Source: Streptomyces sp. NBC_00569 (GTDB lineage Bacteria; Actinomycetota; Actinomycetes; Streptomycetales; Streptomycetaceae). From it: DNA of 64,000 nt. This document shows positions 20,212 to 31,756 of this stretch, piece after piece. The stretch is from assembly GCF_036345255.1 (NCBI RefSeq), contig NZ_CP107783.1, positions 4,575,501-4,639,500 of the forward strand. The letters are read 5' to 3'. The notes under the pieces were generated by a model. The model had not been told where the DNA came from, did not search any database, and saw only the letters and a program-made list of their open reading frames with translations. How positions within the stretch are numbered: the first letter of the stretch is position 1; each line of letters starts with the position of its first letter. A program made the position numbers and the translations under genes.

Positions 20212-21830
20212 TGGGTGCCTCCTGCGAGGAGCTTCTGCACGGCCGGGTCGGTGAGGCCGATCAGGGCCGCGGGCCAGAGCCCGCCGACGACGGTGAGGGC
20301 GACGAGCGGGGTCCAGGCGGCGAACTCGTAGCCCTGGACGTCGGCGAGCTTCGGCGTCTCGGCCTCGTGCGGGCCCATGCAGACCCGGCGGACGACGGCG
20401 AGCATGTACGCGGCGGTGAGCAGCGTGCCGAACGCGGCGATCGCCATGAACGTGAGGAACGCGGGGCGGCTCAGGCCGGCGGCCGGCTTGAACGCGCCGA
20501 ACAGGGCGAGCATCTCGCCCCAGAACCCGGCGAGGCCCGGCAGCCCGAGGGAGGCGACGGCGGCGAAGGCGAGGAGCCCGCCGAGGCGGGGCGCCTTGCC
20601 GTAGAGCGCCATGCCGCCGTCGAGGGGCGCGGCGGAGCCGCTCTTCTGGGGATGGAGGTCGGGTGCCGGGCCGGACAGCGTGTCGAGGTCCGTGCTGCCC
20701 GTGCGGTCCTTGAGGGCGCCGACGAGGAAGAACAGCAGGCCGGTGATGAGGCCGTGGGCGATGTTCGCGAAGAGCGCGCCGTTGACGCCGGTCGGCGACA
20801 TCGTCGAGATCCCGAGCAGGACGAAGCCCATGTGCCCGACGGACGAGTACGCGATGAGGCGCTTGAGGTCGCCCTTGGCGCCGGGCCGCGCGAGGGCGAG
20901 GCAGGCCAGGGACCCGTAGATGATCCCGACGACGGCGAACGCGGCGAGGTACGGCGCGAAGGTGCGCATGCCGTCGGGCGTGACCGGCAGCAGGATCCGG
21001 ACGAACCCGTACGTGCCCATCTTGAGCAGCACACCGGCGAGGAGGACCGAGCCGACGGTGGGCGCGGCGGTGTGGGCGTCGGGCAGCCAGCTGTGCAGCG
21101 GCCACATCGGCGTCTTGACCGCGAGCCCGATCCCGATCGTCAGAACGGCGATGACCTGCACGGACGTGCTCAGGCCGCGGCCGTTGTCAGAGGCGAGTGC
21201 CACCATGTCGAATGTGCCGGACTTGAGTCCGATGAGGAGAAGGCCCAGCAGCATCACGACGGAGCCGAGGAGCGTGAAGAGGATGAACTTCCAGGCGGCC
21301 CCGGCTCGTTGCTCACCGCCCCAGCGGGCGATGAGGAAGTACATCGGGATGAGGACCATCTCGAAGGCGAGAAAGAACAGGATCAGATCCAGGACGGCGA
21401 AGGTCGCGAGGGTGCCGGACTCGAGGACGAGGATCAGCGCGACGAATGCCTTGGGGGACGGGCCCTTCGGCATCTTGAAGTAGGAGTACAGCGCGCAGAG
21501 GAAGGTCAGCAGCGCGGCCAGGACCAGGAGGGGGAGCGAGATGCCGTCGATGCCGAGGTGGATGCGCACGTCGAGTGCGGGGATCCAGCTGATGTCGGTC
21601 GTGGCCTGCATCTTTGACGGGTGGTCATGGTCGAAGCCGAGCGCGAGGACGATCGCGGCGATGAGGATCACGCCGGTCACGGTCACGCCGTGGCGGAGCA
21701 CGGCCTGGTCCGGGGACTTCCCCTTCAGCCCGGGCGGCGCCGGGAGAAGAGCGGCGGCGGCACCGAGGAGCGGGCCGACGACGATCAGTGCGAGAAGGAA
21801 CTGCATCACGGATTCGCTGATATCGATCAC
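20208..21830 (-). CDS. nuoM2: NADH-quinone oxidoreductase subunit M, second copy
   Basis: The 540-residue multispanning protein has NuoM signatures: LGIDGISLPLLVL (about 92-104), FEMVLIPMYFLI (about 155-166), 'KTPMWPLHSWLPDAHTAAPT' and 'RLIAYSSVGHMGFVLLG'. It carries a polar insert near 395-415 (PDLHPQKSG) that interrupts a loop. The GTG start is six bases after the nuoL2 stop. Confidence 0.94.
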   Translation of the reverse strand: MIDISESVMQFLLALIVVGPLLGAAAALLPAPPGLKGKSPDQAVLRHGVTVTGVILIAAIVLALGFDHDHPSKMQATTDISWIPALDVRIHLGIDGISLPLLVLAALLTFLCALYSYFKMPKGPSPKAFVALILVLESGTLATFAVLDLILFFLAFEMVLIPMYFLIARWGGEQRAGAAWKFILFTLLGSVVMLLGLLLIGLKSGTFDMVALASDNGRGLSTSVQVIAVLTIGIGLAVKTPMWPLHSWLPDAHTAAPTVGSVLLAGVLLKMGTYGFVRILLPVTPDGMRTFAPYLAAFAVVGIIYGSLACLALARPGAKGDLKRLIAYSSVGHMGFVLLGISTMSPTGVNGALFANIAHGLITGLLFFLVGALKDRTGSTDLDTLSGPAPDLHPQKSGSAAPLDGGMALYGKAPRLGGLLAFAAVASLGLPGLAGFWGEMLALFGAFKPAAGLSRPAFLTFMAIAAFGTLLTAAYMLAVVRRVCMGPHEAETPKLADVQGYEFAAWTPLVALTVVGGLWPAALIGLTDPAVQKLLAGGTQ

Positions 21831-21836
21831 GGCTGC

Positions 21837-23827
<1,991 letters not shown>

Positions 23828-23831
<4 letters not shown>

Positions 23832-24244
23832 GCGGTGGCCTCGGCCTTCTCGTCCGTGACGGCCTCGGCGCCGGCGTCCGGTGCGGAGCCGTCGGGGGCG
23901 AGGCCGTCGGGTCCGCCGTCGTCCGGGGACTCGGCGGTGTCACGGAGCTTGTCGATGTCGGAGGTGCCGCGGCCGCGGTACACGGCCAGCACGATCGCGA
24001 GGCCGATGCCGATCTCGGCCGCGGCGATGGCGATGGTGAACAGGGTCAGCGCCTGGCCGGAGTGGAGGGTGTCGCGGGCCGCCTTGCTGAGCCAGACGTC
24101 GAAGGCGACGAGGTTGAGGTTGACGGCGTTGAGCATCAGCTCGACGGACATCAGGACCAGGATCGCGTTGCGGCGGGCCAGCACTCCGTACAGGCCCGTG
24201 CAGAAGAGCAGCGAGGAGAGGACGGCGGGGTAGGCGAGATGCAT
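23828..24244 (-). CDS. nuoK2: NADH-quinone oxidoreductase subunit K, second copy, with acidic tail
   Basis: The 138-residue protein has three membrane segments and the NuoK motif [20 protein letters not shown] (24-43), including the conserved membrane glutamates. It is about 40 residues longer than the usual 100; the extra tail (about 98-138) is Asp/Glu/Pro/Ala-rich. The start overlaps the nuoJ2 stop by one base (TGATG). Confidence 0.93.
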
Positions 24245-24843
24245 CAGCGGTTCCCCTCACGGGCCTTGGTGTTCGTGTCCTGTGCCCCGGCGGTCCTGCG
24301 GGACAGGACGATCGCGCCGACGAGGGCCGCGAGCAGCAGGACCGAGAGGGCCTCGAAGGGCAGCACCCAGTGCTGGAAGAGGATCGACCCGGTCACCGCG
24401 GTGGTGCCCTGGGGCACGCCGTCGAGGTCGACCCAGGTGGTGCGGAAGGCGTCCACGACGACCCAGACGAGGGCGGCGGCCGCGGCGACGGCGACCGTCA
24501 GCGCGGCCCACCGGTTGCCCGAGTCGGCGTCCGGGGAGCGGCCGATGGGCGCCCTCGTGAGCATCAGTCCGAACAGGAGGAGGACGACGACGGAGCCGAC
24601 GTAGATGAGGACCTGCACCCAGGCGATGAACTCGGCGGTGAGCAGCAGGTACTCGACGGCGAGGCCGCCGAGGGCGACGACCAGCCACAGGGCCGCGTGC
24701 ACCAGCTGCTTGGTGGTGACGGTGACGACCGCGGCGCCGAAGGTGACCAGGCCGACGAGGAGGAACGCGATCTCGACGCCGGTCGGCGAGAGGAATCCGT
24801 GGGTCTGTGTGGCCGCGGTGGCGGCCGCTGCGACGGGGGTCAC
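24244..24843 (-). CDS. nuoJ2: NADH-quinone oxidoreductase subunit J, second copy
   Basis: The 199-residue membrane protein has the NuoJ core '[43 protein letters not shown]' split across two helices, including the pi-bulge region. The GTG at 24843 overlaps the nuoI2 stop as GTGA, and longer in-frame starts are rejected on that basis. Confidence 0.92.
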   Translation of the reverse strand: MTPVAAAATAATQTHGFLSPTGVEIAFLLVGLVTFGAAVVTVTTKQLVHAALWLVVALGGLAVEYLLLTAEFIAWVQVLIYVGSVVVLLLFGLMLTRAPIGRSPDADSGNRWAALTVAVAAAAALVWVVVDAFRTTWVDLDGVPQGTTAVTGSILFQHWVLPFEALSVLLLAALVGAIVLSRRTAGAQDTNTKAREGNR

Positions 24844-25427
24844 GCGGGTCCCTCCTCTCCTGGTGCGGGTTCGCCGGGGGTGGGTTCTTCCGCGGCGGCG
24901 GCCTGCGCGGCGGCCAGCTTGTCGGCGGCCTTGCGGGCGGCGGCGAGTTCCTTGGGTTCCTCGGCGGCCGGGTCGAGCGCGGGCGGTGCCGGGACCGTCC
25001 ACATCCACTCGCGGAGCCGGTCGCGCTCGTGGGTGAGTTCGTGGATGTCCGTCTCCGCGTACTCGAACTCCGGGGACCAGAACAGCGCGTCGAAAGGACA
25101 CACCTCGATGCAGATACCGCAGTACATGCACAGGGCGAAGTCGATGGCGAAGCGGTCGAGGACGTTGCGGCTGCGCTCACGGCCGCCCTCGACGGCGGCC
25201 GGCACCGTCTCCTTGTGGGAGTCGATGTAGATGCACCAGTCGGGGCACTCGCGGGCGCAGAGCATGCAGACCGTGCAGTTCTCCTCGAACAGGCCGATGA
25301 CGCCACGGGTGCGCGGCGGCAGTTCGGGCTGGACGTCCGGGTACTGCTCGGTGACGGTCTTACGCGTCATCGTGCGGAGGGTGACGGCAAGGCCCTTGGC
25401 GAGACCTGCGCCGGGGATCGGAGCCAC
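24840..25427 (-). CDS. nuoI2: NADH-quinone oxidoreductase subunit I, second copy (2x[4Fe-4S])
   Basis: The 195-residue protein has two complete ferredoxin motifs, [12 protein letters not shown] and [12 protein letters not shown], which hold clusters N6a/N6b on the path to quinone. The tail (about 150-195) is Ala/Glu/Pro-rich and longer than usual. The GTG at 25427 overlaps the nuoH2 TAG by one base. With no nuoE/F/G in this operon, this is the outermost iron-sulfur protein and a candidate docking site for ferredoxin. Confidence 0.93.
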   Translation of the reverse strand: MAPIPGAGLAKGLAVTLRTMTRKTVTEQYPDVQPELPPRTRGVIGLFEENCTVCMLCARECPDWCIYIDSHKETVPAAVEGGRERSRNVLDRFAIDFALCMYCGICIEVCPFDALFWSPEFEYAETDIHELTHERDRLREWMWTVPAPPALDPAAEEPKELAAARKAADKLAAAQAAAAEEPTPGEPAPGEEGPA

Positions 25428-26395
25428 TAGTTGATCGCCACCTTCACGATTCCGGTGAGCGCGATCTGCGCGAGTGCGAGCGGGACGAGGAGGGTCCAGG
25501 AGAGCTTCTGGAGCTGGTCCTCGCGAAGACGGGGGTAGGTGACGCGCAGCCAGATCACGACGAACGCGAGCACGGCCGCCTTCAGCAGCGTCCAGACCCA
25601 GCCGAGGCCGTCGGCGCCCCACGGCCCGTGCCAGCCACCCAGGAACAGGACGGTGGTGAGGCCGCACAGGACGACGATCCCGGCGTATTCGGCGAGCAGG
25701 AACAGGGCGAAGCGCAGGCCCGTGTACTCGGTGTACGCGCCGAAGATGATCTCGGAGTCGGCGACCGGCATGTCGAAGGGCGGGCGCTGGAGTTCGGCGA
25801 GGCCCGCCACGAAGAAGACGAGGGCGCCGACGATCTGCCACGGCACCCACCACCACTCGAACGCGTCGACGATGCCGGGCAGCGAGACGGTACCGGCGGC
25901 CATCGCGACAGAGGCGGCGGCGAGCAGCATCGGCAGTTCGTAGGCGAGGAGCTGCGCGGCGGTGCGCAGGCCGCCCAGGAGGGAGAACTTGTTGGCCGAG
26001 GCCCAGCCCGCCATGAGCGAGCCGAGCACTCCGACACCCATGACGGCGAGGACGAAGAAGATGCCGGCGTCGACGACCTGGCCGACCGCACCCTCGCTCG
26101 GGCCGATGGGGATGGCCAGCAGCACGAGGAGGTACGGCAGGAGCGCGACGGCGGGCGCGAGCTGGAAGACGCGGCGGTCCGCGTCGGCGGGGACGACGTC
26201 TTCCTTCTGCGCGAACTTCACGCCGTCGGCGACGAGCTGGGCCCACCCGTGGAAGCCGCCCGCGTACATGGGGCCGAGCCGGCCCTGCATGTGCGCCATC
26301 ACCTTGTGCTCGGTCTGGCCGACGACAAGGGGCAGGACCAGGAAGGCGACGAAGACGACGATGAGCCGCAGAGCGACGTCGAGAACGTCGTTCAC
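25427..26395 (-). CDS. nuoH2: NADH-quinone oxidoreductase subunit H, second copy
   Basis: The 322-residue protein has about eight membrane segments and the NuoH blocks 'ERRPPFDMP'-like [28 protein letters not shown] and '[15 protein letters not shown]'-like. The acidic loop reads VADSE, where most NuoH have EAESE, so one acidic residue of the quinone-channel loop is lost. The GTG overlaps the nuoC2 stop. Confidence 0.93.
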   Translation of the reverse strand: MNDVLDVALRLIVVFVAFLVLPLVVGQTEHKVMAHMQGRLGPMYAGGFHGWAQLVADGVKFAQKEDVVPADADRRVFQLAPAVALLPYLLVLLAIPIGPSEGAVGQVVDAGIFFVLAVMGVGVLGSLMAGWASANKFSLLGGLRTAAQLLAYELPMLLAAASVAMAAGTVSLPGIVDAFEWWWVPWQIVGALVFFVAGLAELQRPPFDMPVADSEIIFGAYTEYTGLRFALFLLAEYAGIVVLCGLTTVLFLGGWHGPWGADGLGWVWTLLKAAVLAFVVIWLRVTYPRLREDQLQKLSWTLLVPLALAQIALTGIVKVAIN

Positions 26396-27747
26396 TCCGT
26401 TCCTCCTGAGGGGGTTTCGGGGGCTTCGGGGGTGGTGTCCGGGGCCTTGGGGGCGTCTGGGGCTTCGGAGGCGTCCGGGGCGTCCGGGGCGTCCGGAGCT
26501 TCGGAGGTAGCCGGGACATCCGGCGCGTCCGAGGCATCAGGGGTAGCCGGGACATCCGGCGCGTCCGAGGCATCAGGGGTAGCCGGGACATCCGGCGCGC
26601 CCGGCGCATCGGAAGTAGCCGGCGCGTCCGGCGCGTCCGAGGCATCGGCCGTAGCCGCGGCGTCCGGCGCGTCCGGAGTTCCGGAGGTAGCCGAGGCATC
26701 GGAAGTAGCCGGGGCACCGGAGGTAGCCGGGGCGTCCGGGGCTTCTGAAGCAGCCGGGGTATCCGGAGTTTCAGGCGCAGGCGTGGGCTCCTGCGGCGCG
26801 GCCGGTTTCGGCTCGTCGAAGGCCGGGCGGGCGTGGTGCCAGGGCGCGTCACCGGTGGCACCGGACTTGCCCGCGGCGTCCGGCTTCGGCGCCGCGGGAC
26901 TCTGAGGCGCCGCAGGACTCTCAGGTGCCGCAGGAGCCTCAGGAGTTGCCGGGGACCCAGGAGTTGCCGGGGCCTCAGGAGGGGTCGGCGTCTGTGAAGC
27001 CGACCCCTGCGACGCGCTCCGCGAGCGCCTCGGCGGTGCGGCAGCCGCCGCATCCGTTCCCGCCGGGGCGGCCTGGCCGGCCGACCCCTCCCCCGCCGTG
27101 CGCGTCCGCCGCACCGGGCGGTCGCCCGCCGCGCGGCCCGCGCCACGGGCCGGGCGGGCCGGGGCGGGCGGAAGCTGGCCCTTCAGCGGGCCCCACTCGT
27201 TCGGGTCCGGAACACCCGGCGGCAGCATCTGACGCCGCTTCGGCGCGCCGTGCCCCGCACCCGCCGCGGACTCCCCCGGCTCCTTGGCGCCGGGCCACGC
27301 CTTCACGACCCGCGCCGCGAGCACGAAGTCCTTGCGCAGGGGGTGGCCCTCGAAGCTGTCGGGGAGCAGGAGCGGCACCAGGTGCGGGTGGCCCTCGAAG
27401 TGGACGCCGAACATCTCGTGCGTCTCGCGCTCGTGCCAGCCCGCGCCCGCGTACACGTCGACCGCGGTGGCCAGGACGGGGGCGTCGTGCGGCACGGTCG
27501 TGCGCAGGAGCAGCCGGCGCACGGGAGACAGGGCGACGACGTGCGCGCAGACGCGGAAACCGGTGCCGGGCTCGTCGACCGCGCTCAGCCAGTCGAAGTA
27601 GGTGCAGCCCAGCGTGGTGCGGGCCGTTTCGAGGGCGGCGATCCACGTGGCCGCGGGAACGTCGACGGTGAGGACCTCGTACGACTCCTCGGCCGTGGCG
27701 TCCGGGCCGAAGAGCTCCTCGACGGGTCGGGGCAGCCAGCCGGTCAC
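26392..27747 (-). CDS. nuoC2: NuoC-like subunit with about 260-residue low-complexity tail
   Basis: Residues 1-155 form the 30-kDa subunit fold, with the signature [18 protein letters not shown] and EGHPLRKDF (about 100-142). From about 185 to 451 the protein is Ala/Pro/Ser/Asp-rich with imperfect 'APDAPATS' repeats and no recognisable domain. No nuoD partner is encoded in this cluster. The GTG overlaps the nuoB2 stop as GTGA. Confidence 0.88.
   Translation of the reverse strand: MTGWLPRPVEELFGPDATAEESYEVLTVDVPAATWIAALETARTTLGCTYFDWLSAVDEPGTGFRVCAHVVALSPVRRLLLRTTVPHDAPVLATAVDVYAGAGWHERETHEMFGVHFEGHPHLVPLLLPDSFEGHPLRKDFVLAARVVKAWPGAKEPGESAAGAGHGAPKRRQMLPPGVPDPNEWGPLKGQLPPAPARPARGAGRAAGDRPVRRTRTAGEGSAGQAAPAGTDAAAAAPPRRSRSASQGSASQTPTPPEAPATPGSPATPEAPAAPESPAAPQSPAAPKPDAAGKSGATGDAPWHHARPAFDEPKPAAPQEPTPAPETPDTPAASEAPDAPATSGAPATSDASATSGTPDAPDAAATADASDAPDAPATSDAPGAPDVPATPDASDAPDVPATPDASDAPDVPATSEAPDAPDAPDASEAPDAPKAPDTTPEAPETPSGGTE
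26525..26596. repeat. Two perfect 36-bp tandem repeats in the nuoC2 tail
   Basis: Units at 26525-26560 and 26561-26596 are identical. Related degenerate units extend across about 26410-26770. The period is 12 codons, so gain or loss keeps the frame; the tail length should vary among strains. Confidence 0.9.
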
Positions 27748-28373
27748 CGCTCACCCTCCCCGGAGTCGTCGCGCGTCGGGACCGGCGGCTTCACGAGGCC
27801 GCTGCTGAGGGCGGCCGCCGACGGCCGTCCCGCCGCCGCGTCGGCGCCGTAACGCTCACCGAGCGACTCACGCGCGATCTTCTCCTGGAGCTTGAGGATG
27901 CCCTGGAGCAGCGCCTCCGGCCGGGGCGGACACCCGGGCACGTACACATCGACCGGGATGATCTGGTCGACGCCCTTGGTGACCGAGTACGAGTCCCAGT
28001 ACGGGCCGCCGCAGTTGGAGCAGGCGCCGAACGAGATGACGTACTTGGGCTCGGGCATCTGCTCGTACAGGCGCTTCACGGCCGGGGCCATCTTGTCCGT
28101 GACCGTGCCGGAGACGACCATCAGGTCGGCCTGGCGCGGGCCCGGCGCGAAGGGGATGACGCCGAGGCGGATGAAGTCGTGCCGCGCCATGGACGCCGCG
28201 ATGAACTCGATGGCGCAGCAGGCCAGGCCGAAGTTGAAGACCCAGAGCGAGTAGCGGCGGCCCCAGTTGAGGACCACCTTCATCGGCTCGGGGGCCAGGC
28301 GGGACAGCACACCCAGCTTCTTCGGGCTGACGGGCTCCGGCAGGAGCACGGGCTCCGAGGGGGTCACGTCCAT
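27744..28373 (-). CDS. nuoB2: NADH-quinone oxidoreductase subunit B, second copy
   Basis: The 209-residue protein has the cluster N2 ligands in [27 protein letters not shown] and [10 protein letters not shown]2 donates electrons to quinone. The ATG at 28373 overlaps the nuoA2 end by ten bases; the longer upstream frame is rejected. Confidence 0.95.
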   Translation of the reverse strand: MDVTPSEPVLLPEPVSPKKLGVLSRLAPEPMKVVLNWGRRYSLWVFNFGLACCAIEFIAASMARHDFIRLGVIPFAPGPRQADLMVVSGTVTDKMAPAVKRLYEQMPEPKYVISFGACSNCGGPYWDSYSVTKGVDQIIPVDVYVPGCPPRPEALLQGILKLQEKIARESLGERYGADAAAGRPSAAALSSGLVKPPVPTRDDSGEGER

Positions 28374-28756
28374 GTGAGGACGCCCTTCTTGTATGCGTAC
28401 AGCAGGCCCACGGCGAGGAAGCCGAGGAAGATGAACATCTCCACGAGCGTCGCCGCGCCGAACTGCGGATCGGCGAAGACGGTCGCCCAGGGGAAGAGGA
28501 AGATCGAGTCGACGGCGAAGATGACGTAGAGGAACGCGTAGACGTAGTAGCGGACCTGGGTGTGGGCCCAGCCCTCGCCGACGGGGTCGACGCCGCACTC
28601 GTACGTCAGGAGTTTCTCGGGGGTCGGCACGACCGGCCGCAGCAGCCGTCCCGCGCCGAAGGCGACGGCCACGAACAGGACGCCCACGACGGCGAGCACG
28701 CCGACGACGGAGTACGTCTGGAAGTAGTCCGCGGCGACCATGGTCGGTTCCGGCAC
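28364..28756 (-). CDS. nuoA2: NADH-quinone oxidoreductase subunit A, second copy
   Basis: The 130-residue protein has three membrane segments and the NuoA motif [12 protein letters not shown] (52-63) and [22 protein letters not shown]. It is the first gene of the ten-gene operon. The GTG at 28756 has GAGGGG five bases upstream; an internal ATG at 28741 is a weaker alternative. Confidence 0.94.
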   Translation of the reverse strand: MPEPTMVAADYFQTYSVVGVLAVVGVLFVAVAFGAGRLLRPVVPTPEKLLTYECGVDPVGEGWAHTQVRYYVYAFLYVIFAVDSIFLFPWATVFADPQFGAATLVEMFIFLGFLAVGLLYAYKKGVLTWT

Positions 28757-28800
28757 GTCCGCCCCTCGCTCCGTGGTGTTCGACGATCTGTACGCACGGG

Positions 28801-28828
28801 AGTCTAGGGCCTGTTAAAGAGACGGTAA
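28801..28828 (-). promoter_or_regulatory. Candidate promoter of the second nuo operon
   Basis: On the minus strand TTACCG (28828-28823), a 16-base spacer and TAGACT (28806-28801) resemble a housekeeping sigma promoter. Transcription would start near 28794, leaving a leader of about 38 bases before nuoA2. Assigned by eye. Confidence 0.4.
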
Positions 28829-28921
28829 GCAGGCGTCCAGGGTTGAGGTGGGGTTATCCCCCGTCGGGTCCGGCAGCCCGCCTCATGGCGCCCCGGCGCC
28901 CGGCCGGGCACGCTGTCGCAT

Positions 28922-30100
28922 ATGACCGCTCGCATCGTCACCACAGAGCCGGACGCGGACCGTCCGCCGGCCCCGCGCTTCGCCTTCGACCGGCACACCT
29001 GGAAGGAGATCGCGTATCTCCTCAGCAATCTGCCGATCGCCGTGCTCGGCTTCGTCTATGTCGTGACGATGCTGGCCACCGGCGTCGGCCTGGCCGTGAC
29101 GGTGATCGGTCTGCCCGTGCTCGCGGCCGGTCTGCTCGGCGCGCGTCAGCTCGGGAAGGCGGAACGGGGGCGGGCCCGCGCGCTGCTCGGGCTGCGCATC
29201 GAGGAGCCGAGCCCGCTGCCGCGCAGACGCGACGAGGGCTTCTTCGGCCGGCTGTGGTCCGGCCTGAAGGACCCGGTGGGCTGGCGGGCGGTGCTCTACG
29301 AGTTCATACGGCTGCCGTGGGGTGTGCTCACGTTCGCCATCACGCTGACCGGGCTCTTCGTGCTGTGGCCGGTGCTCCCGTACATCGTGCGGGGTCTGAC
29401 CAACGCGGACCGGGCGATGGCGCGGGCGCTCCTGTCGCCGTCGGACGAGCTGGAGCGGCGGATCGCCGAGCTGGAGTCGGACCGTGGCGTCGTCGTCGAC
29501 ACGGCCGCCGCCGACCTGCGGCGCATCGAGCGCGACCTGCACGACGGCGCACAGGCCCGCCTGGTCAACCTCGCGATGGGCCTCGGTCTCGCGAAGGAGA
29601 AGCTCCTCGAGGACCCGGACGCCGCTGCCGCCATGGTCGACGAGGCCCACGGCGAGGTGAAGCTGGCGCTTCAGGAGCTGCGCGACCTGGCCCGCGGCAT
29701 CCACCCGGCGGTCCTGACCGACCGCGGCCTGGACGCGGCGCTCTCCTCGGTGGCCTCGCGCTGCACGGTTCCGGTGAAGGTCACGGCCGACCTGCCTCAG
29801 CGGCCCGCCGCGGCGATCGAGGGCATCGCGTACTTCACGGTGTCGGAGCTGCTGCAGAACGTCAGCAAGCACAGCGGGGCGCGGTCGGCGTCGGTCGACG
29901 TGTGGCGCTCCGCGGACCGCCTGCTGATCCAGGTGCGGGACGACGGGCGCGGCGGCGCGAGCCTCGACAAGGGCACGGGCATGTCGGGCCTCGCGGACCG
30001 GCTCGGCGCGGTGGACGGCCTGTTCGTCGTGGACTCGCCGGAGGGCGGTCCGACGACGGTGACCGCGGAGCTGCCCTGGCGCGACCGCACATCCGCGTAA
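28922..30100 (+). CDS. Two-component sensor histidine kinase (HisKA_3), first of a tandem pair
   Basis: The 392-residue protein has a putative sensor domain with paired membrane segments (about 35-72 and 128-155). The dimerisation helix follows with His207 in ERDLHDGAQARLV, then an HATPase domain (SELLQNVSKHSGA, DDGRGG, GMSGLADR). This is the DesK/NarX-like class that partners LuxR-type regulators. The closest relative visible is the next gene downstream. It is divergent from the second nuo operon, with 165 bases between. Confidence 0.93.
   Translation: MTARIVTTEPDADRPPAPRFAFDRHTWKEIAYLLSNLPIAVLGFVYVVTMLATGVGLAVTVIGLPVLAAGLLGARQLGKAERGRARALLGLRIEEPSPLPRRRDEGFFGRLWSGLKDPVGWRAVLYEFIRLPWGVLTFAITLTGLFVLWPVLPYIVRGLTNADRAMARALLSPSDELERRIAELESDRGVVVDTAAADLRRIERDLHDGAQARLVNLAMGLGLAKEKLLEDPDAAAAMVDEAHGEVKLALQELRDLARGIHPAVLTDRGLDAALSSVASRCTVPVKVTADLPQRPAAAIEGIAYFTVSELLQNVSKHSGARSASVDVWRSADRLLIQVRDDGRGGASLDKGTGMSGLADRLGAVDGLFVVDSPEGGPTTVTAELPWRDRTSA
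29471..29579 (+). repeat. Kinase paralogue patch, copy 1 (about 98% identical to 30961-31069)
   Basis: These 109 bases around the phosphorylated histidine match the second kinase gene at 107 positions, including wobble bases. The flanking parts of the two genes are much more divergent. See the gene-conversion finding. Confidence 0.9.
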
Positions 30101-30231
30101 GCGCACGGCCGTGGCCGGCGGGGTAGGGAAAACCCCCGGTCCAAGACGCCGACCGGCTCCATGGCCGCGAGGCGCCGCCGCGAGGAGTCTGGAAGTACCA
30201 GGCGGACGAGCAGAACGGACGGACCCCACCG

Positions 30232-31581
30232 ATGATCACGCCCACGCAGCACGGACACGGATACGGCTACCGCGACGACGCGGTGGCCGGGGAACGGCGC
30301 CACCGTCTCCCGGCCGGGCTGCGCGCGCCGTTCGAGGCCCGTACGTTCCGAGAGCTCGGCTATCTGCTCCTGAGCCTCCCGCTCAGCGTCATCACGTTCG
30401 TGTACGCGGTGACGATGGTGTCGCTCGGAGCCGGCCTGCTGATCACGTTCCTCGGCATCCCGGTGCTGGCCGGCGCCCTCGCCGGGGCGCGCGGGTTCGC
30501 CTCGATGGAGCGGGCCAGGGCGCGCGCGCTGCTCGGCATCGACGTCGGCACGCCGGGCCCGCTGCGGCCCCGCGCCAACGGCCCGATGGCGTGGATGGGC
30601 GCCCTCCTCAAGAGCGGCGAGTCGTGGCGCAACCTGCTGTACACGGTCGTGCACTTCCCGTGGGCGGTCTTCGCGTTCAACGTCGCGCTGGTCTTCTGGA
30701 CGGTGGGCTGGTCCCTGCTCACGTATCCGCTGTGGCAGTGGGTCTTCCCCATGTACGCCGGCCAGGGCGGGATCCAGCTCTACGGGGACGGCGCGCACAA
30801 CATCTACCTGGACAACCCCTTCGAGATCACCGTCACCGCGGCGGTCGGCCTGCTGATCACGCTCGCGACGCCGTGGATCATCAGGGCGCTGGCCTCCGTG
30901 GACCGGGCGCTGGTGAGCGGGCTGCTGGGCCCGTCGCGGCTCGCCACGCGTGTCGTGGAACTGGAGTCGGACCGCGGCGTCGTCGTCGACACGGCCGCCG
31001 CCGACCTGCGGCGCATCGAGCGCGACCTGCACGACGGCGCACAGGCTCGCCTGGTCAACCTCGCGATGGATCTGGGGCTCGCCAAGGAGAAGCTGACGGA
31101 GGACCCTCGGGAGGCGGCGCGCATGGTGGACGAGGCGCACGGCGAGGTGAAGACGGCGCTCCAGGAGCTGCGCGACCTGGCCCGCGGCATCCACCCGGCC
31201 ATCCTGACCGACCGCGGCCTGGACGCGGCCCTGTCCTCCGTCGCCTCCCGCTGCACCGTCCCGGTGCAGGTCGAGGTCGACCTGCCCGCGCGGCCCGCGC
31301 CGGCCATCGAAGGCATCGCGTACTTCACGGTCAGCGAGCTCCTGCAGAACATCAGCAAGCACAGCCGGGCGACCCGCGCGACGGTCGACGTGTGGCGGGT
31401 CGAGGACCGGCTGATGCTCCAGGTGACGGACAACGGCGTGGGCGGCGCGGACGCGTCCACCGGTTCCGGCCTCGCCGGGCTCGCCGAGCGGCTCGACGCC
31501 GTCGACGGGATCCTCCTGGTGGACTCGCCGACGGCGGGCCCGACCCGGATCACGGCGGAACTGCCGTGGCGGCGCGCCTGA
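30232..31581 (+). CDS. Two-component sensor histidine kinase (HisKA_3), second of a tandem pair
   Basis: The 449-residue paralogue of the preceding gene has the same order: sensor with membrane segments at about 44-85, 138-170 and 200-215, then His267 in ERDLHDGAQARLV and an HATPase domain (SELLQNISKHSRA, DNGVGG, GLAGLAER). It has an extra loop (about 172-197) absent from the first kinase, so the signals probably differ. A strong hairpin follows 15 bases after the stop. Confidence 0.93.
   Translation: MITPTQHGHGYGYRDDAVAGERRHRLPAGLRAPFEARTFRELGYLLLSLPLSVITFVYAVTMVSLGAGLLITFLGIPVLAGALAGARGFASMERARARALLGIDVGTPGPLRPRANGPMAWMGALLKSGESWRNLLYTVVHFPWAVFAFNVALVFWTVGWSLLTYPLWQWVFPMYAGQGGIQLYGDGAHNIYLDNPFEITVTAAVGLLITLATPWIIRALASVDRALVSGLLGPSRLATRVVELESDRGVVVDTAAADLRRIERDLHDGAQARLVNLAMDLGLAKEKLTEDPREAARMVDEAHGEVKTALQELRDLARGIHPAILTDRGLDAALSSVASRCTVPVQVEVDLPARPAPAIEGIAYFTVSELLQNISKHSRATRATVDVWRVEDRLMLQVTDNGVGGADASTGSGLAGLAERLDAVDGILLVDSPTAGPTRITAELPWRRA
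30961..31069 (+). repeat. Kinase paralogue patch, copy 2
   Basis: Partner of 29471-29579: 109 bases with two differences. It encodes the ESDRGVVVDTAAADLRRIE part and the phosphorylation helix. Confidence 0.9.
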
Positions 31582-31595
31582 CGAGCGGCTCCCGC

Positions 31596-31632
31596 GTGTG
31601 CGGTGCGCCCCCGGAAGGGGCGCACCGCACAC
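31596..31632 (+). terminator. Strong hairpin terminator between kinase 2 and the response regulator
   Basis: A perfect 16-bp stem (GTGTGCGGTGCGCCCC and its complement) closes on a 5-base CGGAA loop, and further pairing is possible outside. It lies 15 bases past the kinase stop. The response regulator starts 125 bases later, so it is probably transcribed from its own promoter or attenuated. Confidence 0.75.
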
Positions 31633-31756
31633 GTGCGTCCTCCCTCTTCGCGGCCAATCCCGGCGCCACGGCCCGGGACCGTCCGGATGCTGGGATGCTG
31701 GTGGCTGTTGAACGGGTGGGACGGGCTGTGGGGGGCCGAGAAACGTGGAGGACAGA

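Noticed and set aside
26400..26780. CRISPR-like array in the 36-bp repeat region
   Set aside because: The repeats are direct tandem units inside the nuoC2 coding frame, without unique spacers or cas genes.
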